Origin: Catenibacillus scindens
GTDB taxonomy: Bacteria; Bacillota; Clostridia; Lachnospirales; Lachnospiraceae
Assembly (NCBI RefSeq): GCF_014202115.1
Contig: NZ_JACHFW010000002.1
Coordinates: 310,001 to 374,000 of the forward strand
Direction: 5' to 3'
DNA length: 64,000 nucleotides
Made by a program: the position numbers and the translations under genes. Positions 8,098 through 18,995 of the stretch are shown in pieces (position 1 is the stretch's first letter; every line of letters starts with the position of its first letter). The notes below the pieces were generated by a model. The model saw nothing but the letters and a program-made list of their open reading frames with translations. It searched no databases and was not told the DNA's origin.

Positions 8098-9237
8098 ATG
8101 AAGCAAAACAACATGTTAGCAATGATCTTAGCTGGCGGCCGCGGATCCCGACTGCATGACCTTACAAAAAAGGTTGCGAAGCCGGCCGTTTCCTATGGCG
8201 GTAAGTACCGAATCATTGACTTTCCGCTCAGCAATTGCGCCAACAGTGGAATTGATATCGTCGGGGTGTTGACTCAGTATGAATCTATTCTTTTAAACAG
8301 TTATGTAGCGGCCGGAGGTCGCTGGGGACTTGATGCCAGAAACAGCGGCGTTTTCGTTCTCCCCCCGCGCGAAAAAGCTGAAGAAAACCTTAACGTATAC
8401 CGTGGGACTGCCGATGCTATTTCACAGAACATTGATTTCATTGACAACTATGGACCTGAATATGTTCTCGTCCTTTCCGGCGACCATATTTACAAAATGA
8501 ATTACGCTAAAATGCTCGCTTTCCACAAGGAACGAAAGGCTGACGCCACTATTGCAGTTATTGAAGTGCCCATGAAAGAAGCCAGCCGTTTCGGCATTAT
8601 GAACACCAATGAGGAAGAGCGCATTGTAGAATTTGAAGAAAAACCGGAACATCCCAAAAACAATCTGGCATCCATGGGTATCTATCTTTTCGACTGGAAG
8701 CTTTTGCGCAAAATGCTTGTTGCCGATATGAAAGATGACAATTCCAGCCATGATTTCGGCAAAGATATTATTCCTCAGATGCTGGCGGAGGACAAACGTC
8801 TTTTTGCCTATAAATTCAAAGGATACTGGAAAGATGTGGGAACCATTGATTCCTTATGGGAAGCCAATATGGATCTTCTGGACAAAAACAATGAGTTGGA
8901 TCTCAACGATCCTTCATGGAAGATCTATACCGAGGATACTACCACGCTTCCCCATTACATAGGCCCCAATGCCAATATTAAATCCGCCTTTATCAATCAG
9001 GGCTGCATTATCTCCGGCGATGTGGAAAATTCTGTGCTGTTTACCGGAGTCCGTGTGGGCGAAGGCGCGAAAATCATTGACAGCGTTCTTATGCCAGGCG
9101 TTGAAGTTGAGGAAGGCGCCGTTGTCCAGAGAGCCCTTGTGGCGGACGGCATAAAGATCGGAAAACAGGCTGTTGTCGGCAGCCCTGACAGCGAGCATAT
9201 CGAGCTTGTTGCTAAACGTGTAAAGGGGGCAGAATAA
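8098..9237 (+). CDS. glgC: Glucose-1-phosphate adenylyltransferase, catalytic subunit
   Basis: Makes ADP-glucose from glucose-1-phosphate and ATP, the committed step of glycogen synthesis. 379 residues. The N-terminal nucleotidyltransferase has [16 protein letters not shown] (pyrophosphorylase loop), [12 protein letters not shown] and IVEFEEKP. The C-terminus is a left-handed beta-helix of hexapeptide repeats ([17 protein letters not shown]). The length is normal. GAGGG lies seven bases before the ATG. glgD follows after one base, so the pair is one operon, as in other Clostridia and Bacillus. Confidence 0.96.
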   Translation: MKQNNMLAMILAGGRGSRLHDLTKKVAKPAVSYGGKYRIIDFPLSNCANSGIDIVGVLTQYESILLNSYVAAGGRWGLDARNSGVFVLPPREKAEENLNVYRGTADAISQNIDFIDNYGPEYVLVLSGDHIYKMNYAKMLAFHKERKADATIAVIEVPMKEASRFGIMNTNEEERIVEFEEKPEHPKNNLASMGIYLFDWKLLRKMLVADMKDDNSSHDFGKDIIPQMLAEDKRLFAYKFKGYWKDVGTIDSLWEANMDLLDKNNELDLNDPSWKIYTEDTTTLPHYIGPNANIKSAFINQGCIISGDVENSVLFTGVRVGEGAKIIDSVLMPGVEVEEGAVVQRALVADGIKIGKQAVVGSPDSEHIELVAKRVKGAE

Positions 9238-9238
9238 T

Positions 9239-10363
9239 ATGAGTAAAGCATTTGGAATTGTAAATTTTTCAGGAAATCATATCTGGGTGAAGGGACTTCA
9301 GCCATACCGGCCCATTGGCGCCTTTTCCTTCCTGGGAAGATACCGCATTATCGACTTTCCAATCTCTAATATGAGCAACAGTGATATTGACCACATCCAG
9401 GTATACATCCGCCGCAAACCCCGCTCTCTCACAGAGCATCTGGGAACCGGCCGCCACTACAATATCAACTCAAAGCGGGGAAAACTGCGCATCCTCTACT
9501 CCGAGGATGGCCTGGACAATGAAAATATCTATAACACAGACATCAGCGCTTTCCGTGAAAATATGGAATGTATTGAGCGGGAACCTTACCCCTATGTTGT
9601 AATTGCTCCCAGCTACATGATCTACTCCATGGATTTTGATGAGCTGCTCCAGACCCATATTAATTCTGAGGCAGATATCACTCTCCTTTACCACTCTGTG
9701 GATGACGCCAACGAATCCTATTTAAACTGCAACGTATTAAATCTGAACCGTCAAAAAGGTGTCCTCTCCATTGAGCAGAACCGGGGAACTGCTAAAAACA
9801 GAAACATTTTCATGGATACCTATGTTATGAAAAAAGACCTTTTCATTGAACTCATTGAAAAGGCCCACAAAATTTCGTCCATGTATACATTGGCTGATAT
9901 TGTTAACGCCATGTGCAGCACAGAGGACTATGATGTTCGGGGTGTTTCCCACAGAGGGTACTTTGCTGCCATCACTGATTTTAACAGTTTCTATAAGGCC
10001 AACATTGAACTGATCGACTTTAAGACCGCCAGAACCCTTTTCGATGAGGACTGGCCCATCTATACACGGACCAACGACTCCTGCCCAACACAGTACTATG
10101 AAACTGCCAATGTAAAGAACTCTGTTGTCTCCAACGGCTGCAGCATTGAAGGCTCTGTGGAGAATTCCATTATCGGCCGCGGCTGCGTCATCCAGGAGGG
10201 GGCTGTTGTAAGAAACAGCGTCATCCTCCCCGGAACTCTGATCGGAAAGGATTCTCATGTGGAAAACTTTGTCGTTGACAAAGGGGCAAAGATCATCCAC
10301 GCCAATGATCTGACCGGCGATCCGGAAAATCCTGGATATGTCAAACGTCAAGATACATTATAA
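9239..10363 (+). CDS. glgD: Glucose-1-phosphate adenylyltransferase subunit GlgD
   Basis: 374-residue paralogue of GlgC. The N-terminus (GIVNFSGNHIWVKGLQPYRP) lacks the GGxGxRL loop that binds ATP, while FLGRYRIIDFPISNMSNS is kept. This fits the known non-catalytic GlgD subunit, which forms a more active hetero-oligomer with GlgC. The C-terminus holds hexapeptide repeats (VENSIIGRGCVIQEGAVVRN). The start ATG lies two bases after the glgC stop, with its ribosome site inside glgC. A strong terminator follows. Confidence 0.93.
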   Translation: MSKAFGIVNFSGNHIWVKGLQPYRPIGAFSFLGRYRIIDFPISNMSNSDIDHIQVYIRRKPRSLTEHLGTGRHYNINSKRGKLRILYSEDGLDNENIYNTDISAFRENMECIEREPYPYVVIAPSYMIYSMDFDELLQTHINSEADITLLYHSVDDANESYLNCNVLNLNRQKGVLSIEQNRGTAKNRNIFMDTYVMKKDLFIELIEKAHKISSMYTLADIVNAMCSTEDYDVRGVSHRGYFAAITDFNSFYKANIELIDFKTARTLFDEDWPIYTRTNDSCPTQYYETANVKNSVVSNGCSIEGSVENSIIGRGCVIQEGAVVRNSVILPGTLIGKDSHVENFVVDKGAKIIHANDLTGDPENPGYVKRQDTL

Positions 10364-10367
10364 TCTA

Positions 10368-10402
10368 AAAAAAGCTCCGGGAAAATTCCCGGAGCATTTT
10401 TT
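10368..10402. terminator. Bidirectional terminator between glgD and the debranching enzyme gene
   Basis: AAAAAAA, stem GCTCCGGGA / TCCCGGAGC, then TTTTTT. It serves convergent genes on both strands. Confidence 0.9.
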
Positions 10403-12425
10403 AAACTTTATTTCCGCAGTCAGCGAGCCTAGCAGACGCGCTTGCGCGTCCATTGACCTGGCCGTCTGAGACAGTCGAATCGTTTTCAAGGGCCTCAAAT
10501 ACTCTGAGGATCTCCCCCACACTCCACGCCTGAGCAAAACACCCTCTGGAAAATGTGGGGACCGAGCCGTCGTAAATTTCAGGGAGCTGGCCAACGCAGC
10601 CCTCCCTCATGGCGCCTTCAAGGACAGCAAGCTGTCCGGCCACAGTTTCTTTGGCATGATCACTGTAATCATGGACTTTAAGATAAGCCAGGTAATAGGC
10701 TCCCAGAGGGAACACCCACACCGTTCCCTGATGGTAGGCCATATCCCTCTTAAATGTTTCTCCGGCGTACACCGGATGAAACTGGGGATCATCCATACTG
10801 AGAGTTCTCAGTCCATAAGGGGTATAAAGTTTCTCGTACACCGCCTTTACAACCATCTTTTCTCTGGTCCGGTCAAGCATTGTAAAGGGCAGAGATACTG
10901 CCCAGATCTGGTTGCATCTGATCTGATTATCCGCCGGAGTTCCAAAAATACCATCCTTTAAGCAGCCCTCAGACTCTATCCAGAACTGCTCCACAAAGGA
11001 TTTCTTCGTTTTCCCGGCCAAATGACAGTAAAAGCTTCCATCCCGGCCAAAAGCCTGACAGAAAGTCTCCATAATCTTTAAGGCATTATACCAGTAAGCA
11101 TTAATCTCCACTGGTTTACCATGGCGGGGCGTGGGCAGGATATCATTCACTCTAACATCCATCCATGTAACCTGATCCATTCCCCCACCGGCGCAAATCA
11201 AGCCGTCCTCATCCATATGTATATTGTAATGAGTTCCATTTATATAACATTCTATGATATGCTCCATTACTGGATACATTTCTTCTGCCAGTTGGAGACT
11301 TCCGGCTGTCTGACAGTAAAGATAAACACAGTTAATAAATAAAAGGGCCGCGTCCGCTGTATTGTACATAGGCTCATTGCCACCGCCAGGGAACAAATTA
11401 GGCATAAGGCCATCCTTTTCATTGGAAGCAAAGGTTCTCAGGATGGATCTGGCCCATCCGGTCTGCCGGGAAGACAGGCAGATTCCCGGCAGGGCGATCA
11501 TTGTATCCCGCCCCCAATCCTCAAAAAAAGGATACCCGGCCAGTATAGTTTTCCCCTTCGTGGAAACCCTTTGAGAGACAAACTGCCCCGCGCTTTTAAC
11601 AAGCTCCCTGGCAAGAGGGTTCTTTAAACCGGATGTCTGCGCAAGATCATTCCTGAAAGTCCGGGCTTCCCGTATCACGTCACTGGCAGATCGCTCACAA
11701 TGATCTAAAGTAAACACCATTTCCATTTTCAGGCAACTTAAAGGCGGAACAAAAAGAGCTGCTTTAAGGACCGCCCTGGCGCTGCCCATTTCCCTGCGGC
11801 CGTCGCAAGCGTCATACCGATAAAAGTAAGTTTCCTCCTCACATAGCTCTTCCAGTTCTCCGTCGGTTCTCCACTCCAGCTCCAGGCTTCCGGCTTTGAT
11901 TCGCCCAATGCCGCCATTTTTTTTATCGACGCAAAACTTTGTTTTCAAATTTGCATCTTCCCCTTTTTTTGCGAATTGCAAAAAGGGAGTAACTTCAAGA
12001 ACGGCCTGTTCCCCGCTTTCATTGCGAATCTCATAAACCACCGCCACCGTATTTTCCTGCCAGGCCATGGCCATCTCCTTGACAATCTCCACACCCCCGG
12101 CAAAATACCGCCATACAGGGCGGTCTTCCCAGACAAAGGAGCAAAGATACTCGTACCCTTTTTCCGCCGCCCCCAAGCTAAACTCCTGGGAGGACAATAC
12201 TTTACACGTCCCACCTATATATAATCGCTCTCTGAGACGGTGAACTATATTATAGCGTTCCCCCGGAGCCGAAAGAGCGGCCATTAAAACCGAATGATCA
12301 TTTCTGGCGGCCCCGCCGCCTATAGTCAGGGAAGAAAAGCCTCCCAGACCGTTGGTCATTAAAAAGCAATTTTCTTCGCTTCTCTCAATTGTGGCAAAAT
12401 CCTGTTTCCCGTAAATCCATCTCAT
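10401..12425 (-). CDS. Glycogen debranching enzyme, GH133 amylo-alpha-1,6-glucosidase type
   Basis: 674-residue protein with an N-terminal GDE-type beta domain (MTNGLGGFSSLTIGGG) and a C-terminal (alpha/alpha)6 barrel containing FFEDWGRDTMIALPGI, the hallmark of archaeal/bacterial amylo-1,6-glucosidases. It removes alpha-1,6 branches during glycogen breakdown. The start at 12423-12425 has GGAGG ten bases upstream and overlaps the pullulanase reading frame by 41 bp, so expression is probably coupled to that damaged gene. The last 20 or so residues (GQVNGRASASARLADCGNKV) look unlike the family and contain a palindromic stretch, so the 3' end may have been altered. Confidence 0.9.
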   Translation of the reverse strand: MRWIYGKQDFATIERSEENCFLMTNGLGGFSSLTIGGGAARNDHSVLMAALSAPGERYNIVHRLRERLYIGGTCKVLSSQEFSLGAAEKGYEYLCSFVWEDRPVWRYFAGGVEIVKEMAMAWQENTVAVVYEIRNESGEQAVLEVTPFLQFAKKGEDANLKTKFCVDKKNGGIGRIKAGSLELEWRTDGELEELCEEETYFYRYDACDGRREMGSARAVLKAALFVPPLSCLKMEMVFTLDHCERSASDVIREARTFRNDLAQTSGLKNPLARELVKSAGQFVSQRVSTKGKTILAGYPFFEDWGRDTMIALPGICLSSRQTGWARSILRTFASNEKDGLMPNLFPGGGNEPMYNTADAALLFINCVYLYCQTAGSLQLAEEMYPVMEHIIECYINGTHYNIHMDEDGLICAGGGMDQVTWMDVRVNDILPTPRHGKPVEINAYWYNALKIMETFCQAFGRDGSFYCHLAGKTKKSFVEQFWIESEGCLKDGIFGTPADNQIRCNQIWAVSLPFTMLDRTREKMVVKAVYEKLYTPYGLRTLSMDDPQFHPVYAGETFKRDMAYHQGTVWVFPLGAYYLAYLKVHDYSDHAKETVAGQLAVLEGAMREGCVGQLPEIYDGSVPTFSRGCFAQAWSVGEILRVFEALENDSTVSDGQVNGRASASARLADCGNKV

Positions 12426-14355
12426 GACTGTTATTTCCTCCAGGCAATCCTGCCACCAGCAGGCTTAAAGGCGCCACCTCCAGGACCGCTCTGTTCTCTG
12501 TTGTTTTATGATTGTGTAAATGACTGTCTTTGTCCTCTTGCCAGTAAAAACTGTCCGCTCCGTCCGCCAGAATTTTCCACGGTCCTTGGGGAACTTTTAC
12601 CCAGACCGGCTCAAGGCCGCTGTTATAGATGACAATAATCTTGTCCCACAAGCCTTCGCCGCCATTTTTTCGACAGTTGTCTAGGACATAGCCTGCGGCC
12701 ATCGGCGCCGTGAATGTTTTTTCAACACGCTTCCAGGCCCCGGCGCTTTTATCGCAGAGTCCTGGCAGCTCTTTTCGCAGAGCGATGAGCCCCCGGTAAT
12801 AATTGACAAGATCTTTATTTTTCCATGCCAGATTCCAGTCCAGCCGGTTAATTTCAATAGGGGCGTTGTAGCTGTTTTCAAGGCCTTCCTTCGTCCTCCC
12901 AAATTCCTCGCCGGAAAGCATAAAAAGGGAACCCTGGCAGGTCATATAAATCCCCGCCGCCAGCCGGTAAAGCTGCTCTACCGGCCGATCCGGCCCCGCG
13001 GAAATAGACAGTTTGTCCCACAGAGTCCAGTTATCGTGGGCAGATACATAGGAAATCACCTGGGACGGTGCTTTCACCGGAACATCTGTTGTATGACACC
13101 AAGCCCGGACACTATTTAAAATATCTTCCTCAAGGCCCGGCATCCCATTAACAAATCCTGGCTCATCTCCTTCAAAGACATGGCCTTTAATAGTATCACG
13201 GGTATTGTCACAGAAGATGCCCACACCGTCGTCCAATGCCCCGGCATTCTTTTTTAAGGCGGGAATATGACCATTTTCCATAGGCGTCTCGGAGGCGGAC
13301 CACGGCTCACCGAAAACAAGCTTTTCGCCGGGGCCAAAAGCCCCGTCAAGGCCGTGGCGGATCCGGTTCATCAGCTCCACATCCAAAAGCCCCATCAAAT
13401 CAAAACGGAAGCCGTCAATATGATATTCCTCTGCCCAATACATGACAGATTCGTAAATATATTTGGCGCACATACTCCGTTCGCTGGCGACATCGTTGCC
13501 GCAGGCAGACCCGTTGGCAGCCATTCCCTCGTCTGTACTCCGGTAATAATACCAGGGCATTGTTTTTTGAAGAGGAGAGTCCAGAGAATAGGTATGGTTG
13601 TAGACAACATCCATGATCACCCTAAAGCCGCTGCGATGAAGGGCCTGGACCATTTCCTTAAACTCCCGGATGCGCACCGCGCCATCGGCGGCATCGGTGG
13701 CGTAGGATCCCTCCGGAATATTGTAATTTAAAGGGTCGTACCCCCAGTTAAATTCCGTGTCCGCGCCGGCCTCATCTACCGTAGCGTAGTCGAAAGCAGG
13801 CATAATCTGTACGTGAGTCACTCCGAGAGCTTTTAGGTAGTCAAGGCCGGTAACATGAACGCCATCCCCGTTTAACGTGGTGTGTTCACATGTAAACGCT
13901 TTATACTTTCCCCGGTATTTTTCAGGGAACCCTCCTGCCGGGTCCCAGGAAAACTCTTTAATGTGCAGCTCGTAAATAATATTTTCAACAGGAAGGGCAG
14001 GCGCCCGGTCTTCCTCCCACCCGAAAGGGTCGGTCTTTTTCAGATCCACCACCATACTCTTCTCGCCGTTAATGCCGCAGGCCCGGGCATAAGGGTCCGC
14101 CGACAGTACATGGCCCTGTTCCATCAAAAGATCGTACTGATAATATACGCCGTGAAGATTTTTGGCCAAATGGTACTTCCATGTACCCCTCTCCCCTTTT
14201 TCCATGGGAAGTCGCGAAATGGGGGATGTATCGCTCCCCTTTTCATAAAGCAGAAGCCATACCCGGTCAGCGGCAGGGCTCCACAGTGTAAATGTTGTTC
14301 CGGCCCAGGTGCATACAGCACCCAGGTCGGATTTTTGATAAGTGTAAAACCAGCG
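12385..14355 (-). pseudogene. pulA: Type I pullulanase, 5' end and start codon missing
   Basis: Reads as a type I pullulanase (GH13_14), which cleaves alpha-1,6 bonds in branched glucans. Family motif FNWGYDPLNYNIPEG is present, as are the catalytic residues: Asp in GFRFDLMG, Glu in VFGEPW, Asp in VSAHDNW. Upstream of the first in-frame ATG (14203-14205) the frame still encodes family sequence (DLGAVCTWAGTTFTLWSPAA), i.e. the start of the CBM48 domain. That frame contains no ATG, GTG or TTG before a stop at 14374-14376. The native start has therefore been removed at the junction with the LacI-type fragment. The catalytic core could still be made from 14205, but no good ribosome site is seen there. 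Confidence 0.8.
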
Positions 14356-15215
14356 AAAAAAAACTTTGCATTCTCATTGAGAATATCGAATACGAAAAGC
14401 CGCATCATTTCGGCTATGATTTTATCGTAGGATTTCGCCAGATGGCTGAACCTTCAGGTTACGATGTAGATATTGTCCCTGTTACTGAAGCGCTTCAAAA
14501 GTCAGTTCCCTATGACGTTTTTATGCTCCAGAACAACTATGCCGGAGCTTTCGCTCTGGGGTTCGCCCTTCAGGACCCGTGGATGAAAGATTTCAAGACA
14601 TGTAAAACCCCTACAGCTCTCTATGACAACTATATCAAGGCGAATCCATGTGTTACCAGCGTAGGCATTGACAACAACGAGGGCATGGAACTGGCCGTCA
14701 CCCACCTGAAAAATCTTGGTCACAAAAAAATCGGATATTTAAGCGGCGCTCTGGGTTCTTATATTATGCAGGTCCGGCAAAAAGCCTTCTTTAACGCTAT
14801 GCGCCAGAACGGTCTGCGAACCGACCCATCTTTTTTCGGTTCTTCTTACTACATCACTGAATGTCTGCAAAAGCACATACCCCGCCTTTTAAAAATGGGA
14901 TGTACCGCCATAATATGCAGTCATGATCAACTGGCCAGCGCAGCGATTATCCAATGCCAGCAATTGGGCTACAGCGTACCTGAGGATATAAGCATTATCG
15001 GTTTTGACGATCTCCCTATCTGCCCCTATACATCCCCGCCGCTGACCACAGTGCAGCAAAACCGGATAGAGCTTGGTAAATGTGGATTTTCTGCGCTTTC
15101 CAGCCTTTTTAATCAGGTTTCCATAGGGACTCTCCTGCTCCACGCCAAATTAATCATCAGAGAGTCCACAGGTAAGACAAAAGATTACTCTCAAGATATT
15201 ATCTATAACATTTAA
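14345..15215 (+). pseudogene. LacI-type regulator, DNA-binding domain missing
   Basis: Codes for a LacI/GalR ligand-binding domain: KKLCILIENIEYEKPH, later GIDNNEGMELAVTHLKNLGH, IGYLSGALGSY, SIIGFDDLPICPYTSPPLTTV. The roughly 60-residue N-terminal helix-turn-helix and hinge are absent. The open frame to the left of about 14350 (from ATG 14292) is only the complement of the pullulanase 5' end. A divergent regulator–pullulanase pair has apparently lost the DNA between them. Any product could not bind DNA by itself. It might have controlled the pulA operon by maltodextrin or a related sugar, but that is inference. Confidence 0.8.
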
Positions 15216-15482
15216 TTTACATTCTATCTTTTTGTCATTATCAAGATCCAGGCCGCACCTTCGATTATCTTCTCGGTGGAGTTTTCTCTTTTTAGATCGT
15301 CTGCAAACAGAAATACAAGGCAAAAAATAAGTGTGAAATCATTTTCGATTTCACACTTATTTTTTTTGCCTTGCTATTGCTATTATCCGGCAATATTCTA
15401 TATAAGATAGTATTAGAAACCACTCCGCAATATTCTACTATATATAATGTTCTACACTTTTCTATATAACATTCTATATATT
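15216..15482. other. AT-rich spacer with a terminator
   Basis: No gene. Holds the hairpin terminator described separately, then an AT-rich stretch (15375-15480) with several near repeats of TTCTATATA. Confidence 0.6.
15317..15374. terminator. Long bidirectional terminator
   Basis: Stem AAGGCAAAAAATAAGTGTGA / TCACACTTATTTTTTTTGCC, extended by AATC/GATT, with a six-base loop. Poly-A and poly-T runs allow termination on both strands: the LacI remnant on + and the HAD operon on -. Confidence 0.85.
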
Positions 15483-16142
15483 TTACAACGCTATCAACTT
15501 TTTTGCATCAATTTCTCTAAAATTCTGAATGACCAGAGACGCTCCAGACAAATCCTGTGTGCCAGAACTTGGATTAATATATCCTACAACTTTCATTCCC
15601 GCTGCGATGCCGGCCTTAACACCGTTGCCGGAATCCTCTACAACAACGCACTGGGAAGGAGCGCTTCCGAGAACTTCCGCTGTTTTCAGGAAAATATCCG
15701 GCGCCGGCTTTCCATTTTTCATATCCTCGCCGCTGACAACCTGATCAAAATAAAGCTTCAGCCCCAGCTTATCCAGCACCACAGCGATTAGTTCATAAGA
15801 TGATGACGATGCCACGGCAGTCTTTAAATTTTTATCCCGGATATCCTTTAAAAGTTCCGGTATCCCGTTGATAGGCCCTACATTTTCACTGCGCACCAGA
15901 TCCAAAATAACCTTCTCCCTGAACGCCACCATCCGGGCCACTTCCTCGCCAATCTGATAATCTCTTTTAAACCGGGTATAACGATCCACATTGGTAGTTC
16001 CCGCATATTTCTCCACATCTTTTACTGTCACCCGGACGCCAAACCGGGCCAGCGTACGGATATCCGCCTCATAGTGCATAGGTTGGCTGTCGATCAGCAC
16101 GCCGTCCATATCAAACAAAACACTGGTGATGTTTTCTCTCAT
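15483..16142 (-). CDS. HAD-superfamily phosphatase, beta-phosphoglucomutase-like
   Basis: 219-residue subclass I HAD hydrolase. Motif I is FDMDGVLIDSQP (nucleophile Asp), motif II SSSSY, motif III KPAPDIF and motif IV VVVEDSGNGVKA. This pattern is shared by beta-phosphoglucomutases and broad sugar-phosphate phosphatases, and the exact substrate cannot be read from the sequence. Its ATG overlaps the stop of pepD by four bases (ATGA), so it is translated from the same message. Confidence 0.85.
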   Translation of the reverse strand: MRENITSVLFDMDGVLIDSQPMHYEADIRTLARFGVRVTVKDVEKYAGTTNVDRYTRFKRDYQIGEEVARMVAFREKVILDLVRSENVGPINGIPELLKDIRDKNLKTAVASSSSYELIAVVLDKLGLKLYFDQVVSGEDMKNGKPAPDIFLKTAEVLGSAPSQCVVVEDSGNGVKAGIAAGMKVVGYINPSSGTQDLSGASLVIQNFREIDAKKLIAL

Positions 16143-17599
16143 GACAGCTCTCCCATGGCTTTAAGCAGGGCACATACATAGTCATAGGTGCGTTTTGTGG
16201 AAGAAATACTCAAGCGCTCATTAGGTGTATGGATATCTATAATATCCGGACCAATAGAAATCATATCCTCCCCAGGCATCTTCTCAGCAAACAATCCGCA
16301 TTCCAGACCTGCGTGGATAGTACACACCTTCGGCTCCTTACCAAACATAGACACATACATCTTAGCCGCGAGCGGGCGAAGTTTGGAATCATCGCGATAT
16401 TCCCATTCCGGGTAATCTCCAGTATAGGAATACTCGCCCCCAAGCATTTCGGTCATATACTGAAGCTGGTCATTAATGAGCCATTTGCGGGAACGGACGC
16501 TGCTGCGCACCGCCCAGGTAAACACTACATGGTCTTTCTCTGTAGTTACAACTCCGAGATTTAAGGAACTCTCCACAAGTCCGGGAAGCTGAGCGCTCAT
16601 AGTCTGAACGCCGTAAGGGCTGTTAAACAAAAGATATATAGTTTTCTGCGCAGACGCAAAGGAGAACACCGGGCCGCTGTATTTTCCAAGATCTTCCAGA
16701 ATAATCCTTATATTTTTATCCGTTGTCCGATACTCATCAGAAATCTCCCCGCCCCAGCGGCTGACCACCGCCTGTGCCTCATCAGTGTCACCCTCAGGGA
16801 TCACAATCTCGGCTACAGCCTCCCTGGCGATGGCATTATCTTTAGCGCCTCCAGCCACGCAGATCAGGCCATAATCCACCATTTTTCCAAGTTCAAAAAG
16901 AAGGCGCCCCATAAGCTTGTTGGCATTAGCCCGGCCAAGGCCGATCTCCGTACCTGAATGTCCGCCGGCAAGGCCGGTAATTTTAACTCTGTACCTTGTC
17001 CCTTCAAAGTCCATCTCTGTCACAGGAATAAGGCCATGACTTTTTAAACCGCCGGCACATCCCACGGTGATGACGCCCTCCTCCTCAGAGTCGATATTGA
17101 TCATATATTTTGCCGACAGTTTTGAACAGTCCAGATATCTGGCGCCGTCCATCCCTGTCTCTTCCTCTGTGGTAAACAAAACTTCCAGCGGCGGATGAGG
17201 GATACTGTCATCATCCAGAATCGCCAAGGCCATTGCCACCGCAATGCCATCGTCGCCGCCCAGGGTTGTCCCCTGGGCATGGACATAATCTCCATCCACC
17301 GCCAGTTTAAGCCCTTCTTTTTCAAAATCAAAATCCACATCAGAATTTTTCTCACACACCATATCCAGATGACCCTGCAAAATCACCGCCGGGGCCTTTT
17401 CCATGCCCTGGCTGGCCTTCTTTTTTATAATCACATTGCAAGCTTCATCCTGCCATACATCCAAACCTCTTTCTCTGGCGAAAGACACACAGAAATCGCT
17501 TAACTGTCTCACATTCCCGGAACCATGGGGAATTTTGCAAATCTCCTCAAAAAAATCAAATACCTTATCAGGCTCCAGATCTTTAAGTATTTTTGCCAT
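16139..17599 (-). CDS. pepD: Aminoacyl-histidine dipeptidase (M20 family)
   Basis: 486-residue cytoplasmic zinc dipeptidase (carnosinase-like). Metal ligands are visible: His/Asp in GHLDMV, Asp in GGDDG, Glu pair in TTEEETG, Asp in NIDSEEEG and His in IHAGLECG. The large insertion between catalytic halves is the dimerisation domain. Length fits PepD. It sits between the DUF711 gene and the HAD gene in one tight operon, probably for peptide use. Confidence 0.93.
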   Translation of the reverse strand: MAKILKDLEPDKVFDFFEEICKIPHGSGNVRQLSDFCVSFARERGLDVWQDEACNVIIKKKASQGMEKAPAVILQGHLDMVCEKNSDVDFDFEKEGLKLAVDGDYVHAQGTTLGGDDGIAVAMALAILDDDSIPHPPLEVLFTTEEETGMDGARYLDCSKLSAKYMINIDSEEEGVITVGCAGGLKSHGLIPVTEMDFEGTRYRVKITGLAGGHSGTEIGLGRANANKLMGRLLFELGKMVDYGLICVAGGAKDNAIAREAVAEIVIPEGDTDEAQAVVSRWGGEISDEYRTTDKNIRIILEDLGKYSGPVFSFASAQKTIYLLFNSPYGVQTMSAQLPGLVESSLNLGVVTTEKDHVVFTWAVRSSVRSRKWLINDQLQYMTEMLGGEYSYTGDYPEWEYRDDSKLRPLAAKMYVSMFGKEPKVCTIHAGLECGLFAEKMPGEDMISIGPDIIDIHTPNERLSISSTKRTYDYVCALLKAMGELS

Positions 17600-17615
17600 T
17601 TCACACCTCCGGCAA

Positions 17616-18980
17616 TTAGTTTTTAAAACTGTGGATCGGCGCAGGTATACGGCCTCCCCGGTTCACAAAAGCCTCACATGAGAAATTATTCACCGGCATG
17701 ATGGGCGCGTACCCCAAAAGGCCGCCAAACTCAGCCACTTCGCCCACGCCTTTGCCCCATACCGGAATCAGGCGAACTGCCGTAGTCTTCTGGTTAATCA
17801 TACCAATAGCCATCTCATCGGCAATAATGCCTGAAATAGTAGACGCCTTTGTGTCGCCGGGGATAGCGATCATATCCAGCCCTACGGAACATACGCACGT
17901 CATCGCTTCCAGCTTCTCCAGCGTCAAAGCTCCGGCGTTGACCGCGTCGATCATCCCCTGATCTTCAGATACAGGGATAAAAGCCCCTGAAAGGCCGCCC
18001 ACATAGGAAGACGCCATAACGCCGCCCTTTTTCACCTGGTCATTTAAGAGCGCAAGGGCTGCTGTTGTCCCAGGAGCGCCCACCCGCTCAAGTCCGATCT
18101 CCTCAAGGATCTCCGCCACACTGTCACCAATAGATGGCGTCGGCGCCAGAGACAAATCCACAATACCAAATGGTATTTTCAGACGTTTTGCCGCCGTAGA
18201 CGCCACAAGCTGCCCTACACGGGTCACTTTAAAGGCTGTCTTTTTAATAGTCTCGCACAATGTCTCAAAATCTTTGCCGCGCACTTCCATAAGGGCTCTT
18301 TTTACAACCCCAGGGCCGCTGACGCCCACATTAATCACCGCGTCTCCCTCGGTCACGCCGTGGAAAGCTCCGGCCATAAACGGGTTATCATCGGGGGCGT
18401 TGCAGAAAACAACCAATTTTGCACAGCCGCCGGAGTCTATATCCGACGTGGCCCTGGCAGTCTCAACAATCTTCTCCCCTAACAGCTTCACCGCGTCCAT
18501 ATCAATGCCCGTCTTTGTGGAACCTACATTGACAGAACTGCACACCCGCTCTGTGGTGGCCAGTGTTTGCGGAATAGCCTCAATAAGAAGCCTGTCACTC
18601 TCTGACATTCCCTTGGAGACAAGCGCAGAAAATCCGCCCAGAAAATTAACGCCCACGGACTTGGCCGCCCGATCCAACGTCTGACCAATCTTCACAAAAT
18701 CTTCCGGCGTTTTGCAGCAGGAAGCGCCTACCAAAGCCACCGGCGTTACAGAAATACGCTTATTGACAATAGGAATGCCATATTCAAGGGAAATCGCCTC
18801 CCCTGTGCTTACAAGATCTTTGGCCACGGTTGTGATCTTTTTATAGATTTTTTCACAAAGCCGATCCACATCACTGTCACAGCAGTCCAAAAGGCTGATT
18901 CCCAGAGTGATTGTGCGGACATCCAGGTTGGACTCCTCAATCATTTTATTCGTTTCCTGAACTTCAAATAAATTAATCAT
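17616..18980 (-). CDS. DUF711 / UPF0210 (PFL) family protein
   Basis: 454 residues, full length for the family, with the family's glycine-rich segments ([14 protein letters not shown] and [13 protein letters not shown]). Structures of relatives resemble pyruvate-formate-lyase-like barrels, but no reaction is established. In many Firmicutes it directly follows a small ACT-domain gene, exactly as here (gap 15 bp), so the ACT protein may sense an amino acid for it. It lacks a glycyl-radical motif that I could see. Confidence 0.88.
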   Translation of the reverse strand: MINLFEVQETNKMIEESNLDVRTITLGISLLDCCDSDVDRLCEKIYKKITTVAKDLVSTGEAISLEYGIPIVNKRISVTPVALVGASCCKTPEDFVKIGQTLDRAAKSVGVNFLGGFSALVSKGMSESDRLLIEAIPQTLATTERVCSSVNVGSTKTGIDMDAVKLLGEKIVETARATSDIDSGGCAKLVVFCNAPDDNPFMAGAFHGVTEGDAVINVGVSGPGVVKRALMEVRGKDFETLCETIKKTAFKVTRVGQLVASTAAKRLKIPFGIVDLSLAPTPSIGDSVAEILEEIGLERVGAPGTTAALALLNDQVKKGGVMASSYVGGLSGAFIPVSEDQGMIDAVNAGALTLEKLEAMTCVCSVGLDMIAIPGDTKASTISGIIADEMAIGMINQKTTAVRLIPVWGKGVGEVAEFGGLLGYAPIMPVNNFSCEAFVNRGGRIPAPIHSFKN

Positions 18981-18995
18981 CGCTTTTTTCTCCTG

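Noticed and set aside
14124-14408. Minus-strand ORF starting MMRLFVFDILNENAKFFF
   Set aside because: It is a shifted frame of the pullulanase 5' end and the complement of the LacI fragment.
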